From Ruegeria sp. TM1040 (GTDB taxonomy: Bacteria; Pseudomonadota; Alphaproteobacteria; Rhodobacterales; Rhodobacteraceae): DNA of 64,000 nt. A program made the translations under genes and the position numbers. The notes under the pieces are model-generated. The model saw only the letters and a list, made by a program, of their open reading frames with translations, made no database searches and was not told where the DNA came from. Location: positions 1,945,501-2,009,500 of the forward strand of contig NC_008044.1 of NCBI RefSeq assembly GCF_000014065.1, in the 5' to 3' direction. How positions within the stretch are numbered: the stretch's first letter is position 1; each line of letters starts with the position of its first letter. Positions 27,102-35,262 of the stretch are shown here, one piece after another.

Positions 27102-27245
27102 TTACTTGTACTTGCCGGTGTAGACCGGCTCTTGCGAGATCGGCTCGGGCTCAACCACGACGAACTCTTCCTCGCGCTGACCGGCACATGCGGCGACGGC
27201 GGCCAGAAGACCTGCAAGGGTGATGAATTTGATGCTCTTGGACAT
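27102..27245 (-). CDS. Very small lipoprotein (47 residues)
   Basis: A short gene read directly from the minus strand: MSKSIKFITLAGLLAAVAAC is a signal peptide with lipobox V-A-A-C (Cys 20), followed by a 27-residue mature part AGQREEEFVVVEPEPISQEP and a VYTGKYK end. TTAGGAGACAGAC precedes the ATG at 27245, an excellent ribosome site, and the stop is TAA at 27102. The mature peptide is acidic and unstructured. Similar tiny lipoproteins with a PVYTGKYK-like end occur in Rhodobacteraceae, but I know no function. Confidence 0.85.
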   Translation of the reverse strand: MSKSIKFITLAGLLAAVAACAGQREEEFVVVEPEPISQEPVYTGKYK

Positions 27246-27459
27246 GTCTGTCTCCTAAGATCATAATTGAAACCTGCGCGGGCATGCGCCCGCACCTCTG
27301 CCAGCCCAAAGGAGACACCCCCAAAGGGCCGAGGCGCATATTTGCGTCCCGTGCGCAGCATAGCGCCATTGGTTTCAAGGATATATGTATATTCTGCGCT
27401 GCAAACGCCCTGTGGCGCGAAAATCGCAGAAAAATGCCGATATCTGGGGGCTGCCATCC

Positions 27460-28059
27460 TCAAAACCCCTCCCAGACGCAGGCGGCGTCCTCGATGCGGT
27501 AGGTTTCAAAGTATTGGGTCACATCCGGGGCGCGCTGGCCAAAGGGCAGGTTCTGATCCGAAAAGGACACCACCACGCGCTCGGCCTTGATGTCATGATA
27601 GCTGAGATAGGGCACGGCAACGGCGGTACAGAGATGCTCCATATCCGCAAGGCTTGTGGTCTGGTCGGCCATCTGCGCCATTTCAGGCGCGACAAAGCGA
27701 AAGCGGGCCCAGAGCGCGCCGGGCGCATCGTCCAAGAGCACCTCGGAGAGTGTCACAGGCTGCCCAGAGGGCACCGGGAGGCTGGCCTGCGCCTCATCGG
27801 ACGCTGTCGCCCCGCCGTCCGCCCCTTCAGCCCCCTCGGAGGCTGCATGCGCCTGCGACAACGGGGAGGCGCAGACCAAGGCAAGCAGGAGTGCGCATTG
27901 CAAACGCGCCGTAAAAAGACCGACGCCTGCGCGGCGCAGAGCACGGGTCGTGACAGGCGCTGGTTTCGCGCCGCCAAATGTCCCGAAGACGGACCCCAAA
28001 ACTGACCGGGGCGTTGCTGCGGTCCCATGTCCTGACGACTGAGCAAGCACCGACTTCAC
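27460..28059 (-). CDS. Secreted DUF6497-like protein
   Basis: The C-terminal part (27460 to about 27900) is clearly coding: after a signal-like stretch CALLLALVCASPLSQAHA come an acidic linker and the domain LPVPSGQPVTLSEVLLDDAP, LWARFRFVAPEMA, DMEHLCTAVAVPYLS, VVVSFSDQNLPFG and a final CVWEGF, which I associate with DUF6497 of Rhodobacteraceae. The start is uncertain. The frame stays open to 28443, but that would overlap the next gene, so I use the GTG at 28059; a TTG at 27903 is also possible. Probably a periplasmic protein of unknown role. Confidence 0.65.
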   Translation of the reverse strand: MKSVLAQSSGHGTAATPRSVLGSVFGTFGGAKPAPVTTRALRRAGVGLFTARLQCALLLALVCASPLSQAHAASEGAEGADGGATASDEAQASLPVPSGQPVTLSEVLLDDAPGALWARFRFVAPEMAQMADQTTSLADMEHLCTAVAVPYLSYHDIKAERVVVSFSDQNLPFGQRAPDVTQYFETYRIEDAACVWEGF

Positions 28060-28382
28060 AACCCGAAGATGTATGAAAGCCCGGACCAAATTGCCGCAGC
28101 CCCGACCCCAATCAGATTGGGCTCCTCCTGCCGGGGCTGCGGGCGCAGCGCCTAGGGCGCGCGCTATACTCGGTCTGGATGAGCCGGAGCATGCAACTGA
28201 TTCGGCCTCTGTGTCAAATACTGTTAGATTTTTGTGCAGCAGCAGCGCGCAGCGCCCGTTCTGCGCGCAGACTGCGAACTTGCGGTCTCCATCCGGCGCG
28301 ATCCCTGCGAAAGCGCTGGAGTTTTGACGCAAGTGCCCCGTGGTTTTACGCAAGCCTGTGATTTTACGCAGGATCGAGGTCA
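28060..28382. other. Gap upstream of the DUF6497-like gene, ending in imperfect tandem repeats
   Basis: 323 bp with no convincing gene of its own. It holds upstream sequence of the DUF6497-like gene; three degenerate units containing ttttacgcaag (28321-28342, 28343-28360, 28361-28378) abut the stop codon of the 28383 gene. Confidence 0.5.
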
Positions 28383-28730
28383 TCAGAGCCGCCTCCCAGA
28401 CCGCGTGGCCTGTGCCACCCACCGGGCGCGATGCGCCGGGCACGCCAAGAGATCTGCGATTTCACCGCTCAGACCCGGCGCCACCGGCGCGGCGACTCGC
28501 CCGCCCGCCTCAACGCGAATCACGTCACCCTCTCGGGTGAGCTGCACCACCGGGGAAAACCCCCGCACCTTCTGCAGCTTGCGCCACATATCCTGCCGGA
28601 TCTGGTGCGCCAGCCGCAGGGGATCGCCCTGAGGTAGAGTGGTGCTGGCCACCACATCAAAGCGCGCGGGCATTTGACGCGACAGCGTCAGCCCCCCCGC
28701 CCCGCGCGTGATATGCCAGCGCGCACTCAT
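28383..28730 (-). CDS. Hypothetical protein, 115 residues
   Basis: A small protein opening MSARWHITRGAGGLTLSRQM, with a well-formed amphipathic region DPLRLAHQIRQDMWRKLQKV (about 54-73), FSPVVQLTREGDVIRVEAGG and a basic C-terminus. Codon use is typical of the window. GGGGGCAGGC precedes the ATG at 28730. I cannot name the family; the body looks like a small alpha/beta domain (helix around 56-74 flanked by strands). It is in the run of small genes downstream of pccB and probably co-transcribed with it. Confidence 0.7.
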   Translation of the reverse strand: MSARWHITRGAGGLTLSRQMPARFDVVASTTLPQGDPLRLAHQIRQDMWRKLQKVRGFSPVVQLTREGDVIRVEAGGRVAAPVAPGLSGEIADLLACPAHRARWVAQATRSGRRL

Positions 28731-28818
28731 GCCTGCCCCCGATCGGACGCCGACAAGGCGAAGGCGCGCGCACGGCCCTGCGGCGCGCGCCTCCAGTGAT
28801 ATGTGGCACCTGCCACCA

Positions 28819-29292
28819 TTACCGCGAGCGCACCCCGAAATGGCGCAGCGCGCTGCATTTCTTTGTCATCGCCGCCGCTTGATTGGGAAAGCGGTGGTCC
28901 AGGTTCGACAGACCTTCTGCCGCTGCTTTTTCGGGCCAAAGCATGCTGACAATGATGTTTCTGTCGCGTGTTCGGCCCGCAAAGAGGTCCGGGGATTTTG
29001 AACGCATCACCTGACAAATCTCTTTCATCCGCTTTTCGCTGGTCCCCATGCGCTTGGAAAAAGCACCATTCATGGCGACCACAAAAATATGCGCCTGACT
29101 GGAATTCGATTTCGAGTTTCCATCATCCCGCGACAGCGTCGAGGTCAGTGTGGTTTTATCAGAGTGCAGCAAGCACCAGCTGCTTCCATCCGACAGCGCG
29201 TAAGACTGCTGCCCCTTGCAGGCTGCCGAAGGCTGTGCGGCAGCGGCAGGCAAGGCCGCCGCTATCAAAAGACACGCGAAAAGATAACGCAT
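28819..29292 (-). CDS. Secreted hypothetical protein, 157 residues
   Basis: A periplasmic or secreted protein with signal peptide MRYLFACLLIAAALPAAAAQ and cleavage at about residue 20. The mature region has Cys residues at ACKGQQ, WCLLH, KEICQVM and KKCSAL, so disulfides are possible. SQAHIFVVAMNGAFSKRMG looks like a central strand and loop, and DRNIIVSMLWPEKAA is near the end. CAACCAAGGAGCG precedes the ATG, a strong ribosome site. It follows pccB by 47 bp in the same direction. Family and function unknown. Confidence 0.72.
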   Translation of the reverse strand: MRYLFACLLIAAALPAAAAQPSAACKGQQSYALSDGSSWCLLHSDKTTLTSTLSRDDGNSKSNSSQAHIFVVAMNGAFSKRMGTSEKRMKEICQVMRSKSPDLFAGRTRDRNIIVSMLWPEKAAAEGLSNLDHRFPNQAAAMTKKCSALRHFGVRSR

Positions 29293-29338
29293 AAATCGCT
29301 CCTTGGTTGAATAGAGCTTTTGCCTAGCGCAAAATGGC

Positions 29339-30871
29339 TCAGAGCGGAATATTGTCGTGCTTTTTCCACGGGTTCGCGAGCTTTTTGCCACGCAGGCTGG
29401 CAAAGGCGCGCGCCACGCGGCGGCGGGTGGATTTGGGCTGGATCACCTCATCAATGAACCCGCGCTCGGCCGCCACAAAGGGATTGGCAAAGCGGTCCTC
29501 GTAGTCGGCCGTATGGGCGGCGATCTTCTCGGGATCATTGAGATCGGCGCGGTGGATGATCTCGGTTGCGCCCTTGGCGCCCATCACCGCGATCTCGGCA
29601 GTGGGCCAGGCATAGTTGAAATCACCGCGCAGGTGTTTGGAGGCCATCACGTCATAGGCACCGCCATAGGCCTTGCGAGTGATGACCGTGACCTTTGGCA
29701 CCGTCGCCTCACCATAGGCAAACAGGAGCTTGGCGCCGTGCTTGATGACGCCGCCGTATTCCTGTGCGGTCCCCGGCAGGAAGCCCGGCACATCCACAAA
29801 GGTCAGGATCGGAATTTCAAAGGCGTCGCAGAAGCGCACAAAGCGTGCCGCCTTGCGAGAGCTGTCAATATCAAGACAGCCTGCGAGCACCATCGGCTGA
29901 TTGGCCACCACGCCCACGGTCTGCCCCTCAAGGCGCACAAACCCGGTGATGATGTTCTTGGCGAAGTCTTCCTGGATCTCGTAGAAATCGCCCTCATCCG
30001 CCACTTTGGTGATGAGTTCCTTCATATCATACGGCGTGTTGGCGTTTTCCGGGATCAGCGTATCGAGGCTGTCCTCAATCCGCGCGGGGTCGTCAAAGAA
30101 CGGGCGCACGGGCGGCTTTTCACGATTGTTGGCGGGCAGGAAGTCCACCAGACGGCGCACTTCGGCCAGCGCCTCGACGTCGTTTTCAAAGGCACCATCG
30201 GCGACGGAGGATTTCTTGGTATGGGTGGAGGCCCCGCCCAGCTCCTCGGCGGTAACCTGTTCGTTGGTCACGGTTTTTACAACATCCGGGCCGGTCACGA
30301 ACATGTAGGAGGTGTCCTTCACCATAAAGATAAAGTCGGTCATCGCGGGGCTGTAGACCGCACCACCGGCGCAGGGCCCCATGATGACGGAGATCTGCGG
30401 GATCACGCCGGAGGCCATGATATTGCGCTGGAAAATCTCGGCATAGCCCGCCAGCGCGTCGACGCCTTCTTGAATACGGGCGCCGCCAGAGTCGTTGAGC
30501 CCGATGATCGGCGCGCCGTTCTGGATCGCCATGTCCTGAATTTTACAGATCTTTTGCGCGTGGGTTGCGGACACCGAGCCGCCCAGCACGGTGAAATCCT
30601 GCGAGAACACATAGACCTGACGGCCATTGATGGTGCCCCAGCCGGTGATCACACCGTCGCCTGCGGGCTTGTTGTTCTCCATGCCAAAATCCGTGCAGCG
30701 ATGGCTGATGAACATGTCGAACTCTTCAAAGCTGCCTTCGTCCAGCAGCAGTTCGATCCGCTCGCGGGCGGTGAGTTTGCCGCGTGCGTGCTGCGCATCA
30801 ATACGTTTCTGTCCCCCTCCGAGGCGCGCGTTTTCGCGGCGTTCCTCGAGCTCGGCAAGAATATCCTTCAT
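29339..30871 (-). CDS. pccB: Propionyl-CoA carboxylase beta subunit
   Basis: A 510-residue carboxyltransferase that moves CO2 from biotin-PccA to propionyl-CoA. It opens [20 protein letters not shown] and shows the two crotonase-like halves: the N-terminal acyl-CoA site ([40 protein letters not shown]) and the C-terminal site ([40 protein letters not shown]). The end [16 protein letters not shown] is typical of PccB. I chose the ATG at 30871 with AGGGGG upstream; the frame stays open to 31021 over the promoter. It heads the minus-strand pcc cluster and is divergent from the MFS gene, with a probable PccR site upstream. Confidence 0.97.
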   Translation of the reverse strand: MKDILAELEERRENARLGGGQKRIDAQHARGKLTARERIELLLDEGSFEEFDMFISHRCTDFGMENNKPAGDGVITGWGTINGRQVYVFSQDFTVLGGSVSATHAQKICKIQDMAIQNGAPIIGLNDSGGARIQEGVDALAGYAEIFQRNIMASGVIPQISVIMGPCAGGAVYSPAMTDFIFMVKDTSYMFVTGPDVVKTVTNEQVTAEELGGASTHTKKSSVADGAFENDVEALAEVRRLVDFLPANNREKPPVRPFFDDPARIEDSLDTLIPENANTPYDMKELITKVADEGDFYEIQEDFAKNIITGFVRLEGQTVGVVANQPMVLAGCLDIDSSRKAARFVRFCDAFEIPILTFVDVPGFLPGTAQEYGGVIKHGAKLLFAYGEATVPKVTVITRKAYGGAYDVMASKHLRGDFNYAWPTAEIAVMGAKGATEIIHRADLNDPEKIAAHTADYEDRFANPFVAAERGFIDEVIQPKSTRRRVARAFASLRGKKLANPWKKHDNIPL

Positions 30872-30967
30872 GGCAAATGCCCCCTGATCAGTTTGGGCCC
30901 ACGGTTTCAAACGGGTTGAACCGGGTTCTTTGTGTGCGACCCTAGCCTGACGCAGGCTGGCACCCAA

Positions 30968-31023
30968 GGCAAATGTGGCAAATTTGCAAATACAATGCAT
31001 AACCCTCGTGCAAAATGGCAAAT
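30968..31023. promoter_or_regulatory. Probable PccR operator upstream of pccB
   Basis: The region has three direct GGCAAAT words (30968-30974, 30977-30983, 31017-31023) and one perfect TTTGCAAA palindrome (30983-30990) nested in GCAAATTTGCAAAT. TTTGCAAA is, as I recall, the core bound by PccR of Rhodobacter sphaeroides. It lies about 100-150 bp before the pccB start. Confidence 0.65.
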
Positions 31024-31043
31024 CTGCTAATTACCCGTCACGA

Positions 31044-31087
31044 ACCGGGCGGGCACCGGGCAGGCACCGGGCAGGCACCGGGCAGGC
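31044..31087. repeat. 11-bp x4 tandem repeat
   Basis: Four consecutive copies of accgggcaggc (31044-31054 with one change, then 31055-31065, 31066-31076, 31077-31087). It lies between the pccB operator region and the MFS gene and could alter spacing of that promoter. Confidence 0.9.
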
Positions 31088-31244
31088 AGCAGCGCGAAAG
31101 CCGGAAGAAACGTGCCACTCCGTGATCTGCAACACAGACGTGCTAGGTGAAGCGCGTCTAGATTGTACCCTTCGGGCAGCAATGTTGGACAAGCCGCCCG
31201 CCGCAGCCTAAACGGTTAACACGCAAACTAAACCGAGACGTATA

Positions 31245-32438
31245 GTGACACGCAGCACCCCACCGACCATCTGGACCCTGATCCTGCTCTCCGGCCTCTC
31301 TGCCCTTGGCATGAACATCTTTCAGCCGTCCCTGCCTGGTATGGCGGCCTATTTTGGGGTCGAGTATCGCCTGATCGCGCTTTCGGTGCCGTTTTACCTG
31401 GCCGCAAGCACGGTGATCCAGATCGTTGTCGGGCCGATTTCGGACAAGATGGGCCGCCGTCCGGTGATGATGGTCTCCTTGCTGCTGTTTCTGCTGGCCA
31501 CGCTGGGCTGTATTTTTGCAACCACGGCCGAGGTGTTTCTCGCTTTTCGGATGGCGCAGGCGGTGGTGGCCACCTGTATGGTATTGAGCCGCGCCGCGGT
31601 GCGCGACATGTATGAAGGGCCCAAGGCCGCGAGCATGATCGGCTATGTCACCATGGGGATGACGGTGGTACCGATGGTGGGTCCGGCACTTGGCGGGATC
31701 TTGGATCAGGCCTTTGGCTGGCACGCAAACTTCTGGCTGCTCTTTGCCACCGCGGCGGTGACGCTGGTGATTTTCTACGCCGATTTCGGCGAGACCGCGA
31801 CGGCGAGCGGCAAGCCGTTGATCGCACAGTTTCGCGAATACCCAGCACTGCTGCGCTCGCCCCGCTTCTGGGGCTACTCGCTCGCGGCGGGCCTGTCGTC
31901 AGGTAGCTTCTTTGCCTACCTCGGCGGCAGCCCTTTTGTGGGCACCAATGTCTATGGGCTCAACAGTGCAGAACTCGGGATCTATTTCTCCGCGCCTGCG
32001 GTGGGCTATTTCCTCGGCAATTTCCTCTCCGGACGGTACTCGGAGCGCTTTGGCATCAACACGATGGTGTTCTGGGGCGCGATCGTGAACATCTTTGGCG
32101 TCGGGCTTTCGCTCAGCATTACGCTTGCGGGCATGGACACGGTGTGGACCTTCTTTGGACTGATGTGTTTTGTCGGCCTTGGCAACGGCATGGCGATCCC
32201 CAATGGCACCACCGGTGCGATCAGCGTCCGCCCGCATCTGGCCGGCACAGCGGCGGGACTGTCCTCGGCGATCATGATCGGCGCCGGTGCGGCGCTGTCG
32301 GCCACGGCCAGCTGGCTCCTGGTGCCCGGCTCCAATGCCGCACCTCTGCTTGAGATCATGTTTGCCAGCGGTTGCCTTGGGTTGGTGGCCATTCTTTACG
32401 TGATGCGGCGCGAACGCCAGCTTGGGCTTGCGGCCTGA
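31245..32438 (+). CDS. MFS transporter, Bcr/CflA family
   Basis: A 397-residue, 12-helix exporter-type permease. The N-terminus WTLILLSGLSALGMNIFQPS matches the DHA1 Bcr/CflA subgroup, and the loop between helices 2 and 3 is the MFS signature VGPISDKMGRRPVM (about residue 62). MAQAVVATCMVLSRAAVRDMYE is the conserved helix-4 motif of this subgroup. The start codon is GTG at 31245 with a poor ribosome site. It lies between divergent pccB and the PccR-like regulator, so the transported compound could be related to propionate or another short-chain acid, but nothing in the protein says so. Confidence 0.9.
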   Translation: MTRSTPPTIWTLILLSGLSALGMNIFQPSLPGMAAYFGVEYRLIALSVPFYLAASTVIQIVVGPISDKMGRRPVMMVSLLLFLLATLGCIFATTAEVFLAFRMAQAVVATCMVLSRAAVRDMYEGPKAASMIGYVTMGMTVVPMVGPALGGILDQAFGWHANFWLLFATAAVTLVIFYADFGETATASGKPLIAQFREYPALLRSPRFWGYSLAAGLSSGSFFAYLGGSPFVGTNVYGLNSAELGIYFSAPAVGYFLGNFLSGRYSERFGINTMVFWGAIVNIFGVGLSLSITLAGMDTVWTFFGLMCFVGLGNGMAIPNGTTGAISVRPHLAGTAAGLSSAIMIGAGAALSATASWLLVPGSNAAPLLEIMFASGCLGLVAILYVMRRERQLGLAA

Positions 32439-32470
32439 GATCGGAACGCCCCGACTGAACATAAAGTGTT

Positions 32471-32536
32471 TCGCTTCGGGCTTTGCCCGAAGCGACCCGC
32501 GCGCAAGCGCGCCCCGGTAGGGGCGCGCTTGCGCGC
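32471..32536. terminator. Two strong hairpins after the MFS gene
   Basis: Stem 1 is 11 bp (32471-32481/32485-32495, loop ttt); stem 2 is 17 bp, perfect (32499-32515/32520-32536, loop ggta). They are followed by ggcccaac and cttgctttttcaaagcagg (about 32540-32572), a trailing pattern also seen after the hairpin at 57902-57940. Confidence 0.8.
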
Positions 32537-32686
32537 TTGGCCCAACTGCGGGCCTTGCTTTTTCAAAGCAGGGGCCGTGGGCGGGAGGTCTCCCCTCGCC
32601 CTTTCGGGGAGCTCAATATGGGCACGGTTATAACCAGTGCGGCTTGCCAGAGTGAGTTTGCAGTTATACAAATGAACTCAGCTCAA

Positions 32687-32694
32687 TTTGCAAA
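32687..32694. promoter_or_regulatory. TTTGCAAA motif overlapping the pccR translation start region
   Basis: A perfect TTTGCAAA palindrome lies 10-17 bp before the ATG at 32705, with a partial copy (TTTGCAGT) at 32657-32664. This fits autoregulation by the PccR-like protein it precedes; binding is inferred. Confidence 0.55.
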
Positions 32695-32704
32695 GGCAAG
32701 CCAC

Positions 32705-34093
32705 ATGGCCACCCAAAAGCTCTATGCCGGGGCGAAGCTGCGCGAGATGCGCAATCGGATCGGCCTCACGCAAAAGGACTTTGCCGCCAAGCTCGGCGTC
32801 TCGCTGCCCTATCTGAACCAGATGGAGAACAACAACCGGCCTGTGTCCACCACGGTCGTCCTGGCGCTGGCGCAGGAGTTCGGGCTGGATGTGACAGAGC
32901 TGTCGTCTGGAGATAGCGAACGGTTGATCTCTGACATGCGCGAGGCCATGGCCGATCCGGTCTTTGCCGATGATGTGCCGCCCCTGGCCGATCTGCGCCT
33001 CACTGCGTCAAACGCCCCCGCCCTCGCCCGCGCTTTCCTGAGCCTGCACCGCGCTTACCGTCAAACCCACGAGCGGCTTGCCTCGCTGGATGAGGCGCTG
33101 GGGCGTGCCGATGCGCGCATTCAGGCCAGCCCCTGGGAAGAGGTGCGCGACTTCTTTCATTACTGCGACAACTATATCGACGCCGTGGACCGCGCGGCCG
33201 AGCGGTTCTCGGGCAGTGGCGACACCCGCCAAAACGCGGAGACCGCCCTGCAAGAGATCGGCGTGACCCTGACCCTGCGCGACATGGAGGGGTTGCGCGC
33301 CTATGATCCCGACACCAAAGTGCTGGCGCTGTCGCATCGCTCCGCGCCGCAAACGCGGCTGTTTCAGATGCTCTTGCAACTGGCGCTTTTGCGCTACGGC
33401 GATCTTCTGGAGGCGACGCTCGATTTTGCAAAATTCCAGACCGATGAGGCCCGTTCGATTGCAAAGATCGGCCTTGCAAATTACTTCGCCGGCGCAGCCC
33501 TGATGCCCTACACAAGGTTTCTGGAGGCGGCACAGGCCTGCCGGCATGACCTGGAGCTGTTGTCGATCCGCTTTGGGGCCTCGATCGAGCAGGTGGCGCA
33601 TCGCCTGTCGACCCTGCAACGTCCCGGCGCCAAGGGCATTCCGTTTTTCTTTGTGCGCGTCGATCAGGCGGGCACGATCACCAAGCGCCATTCGGCCACA
33701 CGGTTGCAGTTTGCCCGTTTTGGCGGCGCGTGTCCTTTGTGGAACGTCCACCGCGCCTTTGAAACACCGGGGCGGTTTTTGCGACAGCTCGCCGAGACTC
33801 CCGACGGGGTGCGCTATATCTCGCTGGCGCGGGATGTCTCCAAACCGGGCGGATCCTTCGGCGCACCGGTGCGGCGCTATGCGATCTCGCTGGGCTGCGA
33901 AGTCAGCCACGCGGATGCGTTGGTCTTTGCGGATGGGCTTGATGTGACGCAGGCCTCGGCCTTTGAACCCATCGGCATCTCCTGCCGGATTTGCGAGCGC
34001 CAGCATTGTCACCAGCGCTCGGTGCCGCCGCTGGAGCGACGACTTTCGGTGGACACCAACGAGCGCAGCGTGTTGCCCTACCGGGTCAATTGA
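32705..34093 (+). CDS. pccR: Short-chain fatty acyl-CoA regulator, PccR-like
   Basis: A 462-residue regulator of the ScfR family, which senses acyl-CoA and controls propionyl-CoA carboxylase (PccR), isocitrate lyase (RamB) or crotonyl-CoA reductase genes. An N-terminal XRE helix-turn-helix covers about residues 8-65 (KLREMRNRIGLTQKDFAAKL and SLPYLNQMENNNRPVS). The large ligand domain follows, and the C-terminus has the typical Cys cluster CRICERQHCHQR (C-x2-C-x3-C). The ATG at 32705 starts MATQKLYAGAKLREM, the family N-terminus; the open frame further upstream covers hairpins. Location next to pccB and the TTTGCAAA motifs favour PccR over RamB. Confidence 0.85.
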   Translation: MATQKLYAGAKLREMRNRIGLTQKDFAAKLGVSLPYLNQMENNNRPVSTTVVLALAQEFGLDVTELSSGDSERLISDMREAMADPVFADDVPPLADLRLTASNAPALARAFLSLHRAYRQTHERLASLDEALGRADARIQASPWEEVRDFFHYCDNYIDAVDRAAERFSGSGDTRQNAETALQEIGVTLTLRDMEGLRAYDPDTKVLALSHRSAPQTRLFQMLLQLALLRYGDLLEATLDFAKFQTDEARSIAKIGLANYFAGAALMPYTRFLEAAQACRHDLELLSIRFGASIEQVAHRLSTLQRPGAKGIPFFFVRVDQAGTITKRHSATRLQFARFGGACPLWNVHRAFETPGRFLRQLAETPDGVRYISLARDVSKPGGSFGAPVRRYAISLGCEVSHADALVFADGLDVTQASAFEPIGISCRICERQHCHQRSVPPLERRLSVDTNERSVLPYRVN

Positions 34094-34097
34094 ACGC

Positions 34098-34125
34098 AAA
34101 AAGGCCACCCCGCGTGAGGGCGGCC
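34098..34125 (-). terminator. Terminator of the ydcH-like gene
   Basis: On the minus strand an 8-bp stem with one G-T pair (34103-34110 with 34118-34125) is followed by a T5 run (a's at 34098-34102). It lies between the two convergent genes and could also stop pccR transcription. Confidence 0.8.
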
Positions 34126-34147
34126 CGTGATGCGTCATCGCCTGAGA

Positions 34148-34387
34148 TCAGGCTTTGGCCAGAATGCCCCAGATCTCATCCTTGAGAGCAGCGCGTTTTT
34201 TGCGCATGTCGTTCTCGGCCTGCTCGGACACCGGTTCCACATTGGTTTCGGCCCGGTGCACGGCGCGGTTCACCTCGTGGTACTCATCCGCAAGCTTGGC
34301 AAAATGCGCGTCCGACTGCTTGAGTTCGCTCATCAGAGCGGCTTTTTCGGGGAATTCCTCGGCCAGTTCATGAGGGGTATGGGACAT
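34148..34387 (-). CDS. YdcH family (DUF465) protein
   Basis: A 79-residue helical protein opening MSHTPHELAEEFPEKAALMS, the conserved start of the YdcH/DUF465 family, and continuing with SDAHFAKLADEYHEVNRAVH and the C-terminal RKKRAALKDEIWGILAKA, an antiparallel coiled-coil pair. Family members are small and highly expressed; their function is not established. TTGAAGGAGCAAACAAG precedes the ATG, a strong ribosome site. Confidence 0.92.
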   Translation of the reverse strand: MSHTPHELAEEFPEKAALMSELKQSDAHFAKLADEYHEVNRAVHRAETNVEPVSEQAENDMRKKRAALKDEIWGILAKA

Positions 34388-34771
34388 CTTGTTTGCTCCT
34401 TCAATGCGTTGTTTGACAGGAGCTTAGAAGATGACTCGCAGACGAACTTTGACCGGGATCAAGTTTTTGGGGAATTCCAAACCCCAAATGACGTGCGGCC
34501 AGCATCGCTGCGATATCCGGGCCTCAAGTCAAGGTGCCGCACCAGCGCCCGATTTGAAGCACCGCAACATATTATTCCCTGTGGTGGCAAAGGTTGCAGC
34601 CGTGTGAAGAGCTGTGCAGCTGCTCCACCCCACTCCGACAAGGAGCAGATCTCTGATCGGGCACAGGGAGAGGAGTAAAAGGACAGCTTTCAAATCGGGG
34701 TGGTCTGCTTTGAGCCCTTCACAGCTATAAAGCGTTGTTCGCTGGCTCGGATTATGCGAGCCGTTTCTTCC
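34388..34771. other. Gene-free, lower-GC stretch with an inverted repeat
   Basis: About 380 bp between the divergent ydcH-like and EF-Tu-domain-like genes. A 7-bp inverted repeat (tttgggg ... ccccaaa, about 34465-34488) around an EcoRI-like gaattc is visible. Base composition is less GC-rich than the flanks. It must contain the two promoters; nothing else stands out. Confidence 0.45.
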
Positions 34772-35164
34772 ATGACAGACCTGTATTTGACCGAGCCTGA
34801 CTTCGAAGCTGAGATTACGATCCTTACCGAAGAGCAGCGAGGGCGCCAAACGCCGCCACACAACTACATTCGCTGGGATTTCGGCTATGCAGAGGACAAT
34901 CCTCTAGAGCCAGAGCGCAATCTGGATGCAGAAATCTACATGATTTGGCCAAATTTTCTGGATACCGAAGGCACACCTATTCAGAAGGGCATCCCGCTTG
35001 TAGGAACATACAAGGCTTGGATGCACATCTTGGTGAGAGAAATGGTGTGCTACCACCGGAAACGGATATCGGTTGGTCTAAAATTCAATTGCTATGAAGG
35101 CGGCCAGATCGTGGCAAGAGGGGTCGTAACAGAGCTTCGGGCCATTTCGCTCAACGGCAACTAA
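34772..35164 (+). CDS. Small orphan protein resembling EF-Tu domain III
   Basis: A 130-residue protein whose sequence resembles the third (beta-barrel) domain of elongation factor Tu: PDFEAEITILTEEQRGRQTP parallels the EF-Tu segment E-A-x-x-Y-x-L-x-x-x-E-G-G-R-x-x-P, and the end KFNCYEGGQIVARGVVTELR parallels R-E-G-G-R-T-V-G-x-G-x-V. There is no GTPase domain. Proteins of this kind occur as stand-alone unknowns. Start uncertain: ATG 34772 fits the domain best, ATG 34754 is in frame, neither has a strong ribosome site. The gene and its upstream region have lower GC than neighbours, suggesting recent acquisition. Confidence 0.65.
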   Translation: MTDLYLTEPDFEAEITILTEEQRGRQTPPHNYIRWDFGYAEDNPLEPERNLDAEIYMIWPNFLDTEGTPIQKGIPLVGTYKAWMHILVREMVCYHRKRISVGLKFNCYEGGQIVARGVVTELRAISLNGN

Positions 35165-35204
35165 ATACCGCTTTCCGACCACAATGACTTTCAGGCATGT
35201 CTAT

Positions 35205-35238
35205 AAAAAACCGCCCCTCTGCGGATGCAGGGGGCGGC
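35205..35238 (-). terminator. Rho-independent terminator of betA
   Basis: On the minus strand a G+C stem (gccgccccct / aggggcggt, 35211-35238) is followed by six T's (a's at 35205-35210). It lies 25 bp past the betA stop and could serve the convergent orphan gene too. Confidence 0.9.
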
Positions 35239-35262
35239 TAGGCGTGACTAACAGTGCAGGGT

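Noticed and set aside
29357-30919. A 520-codon plus-strand frame opposite pccB
   Set aside because: Pure shadow of pccB, which matches its family from end to end.
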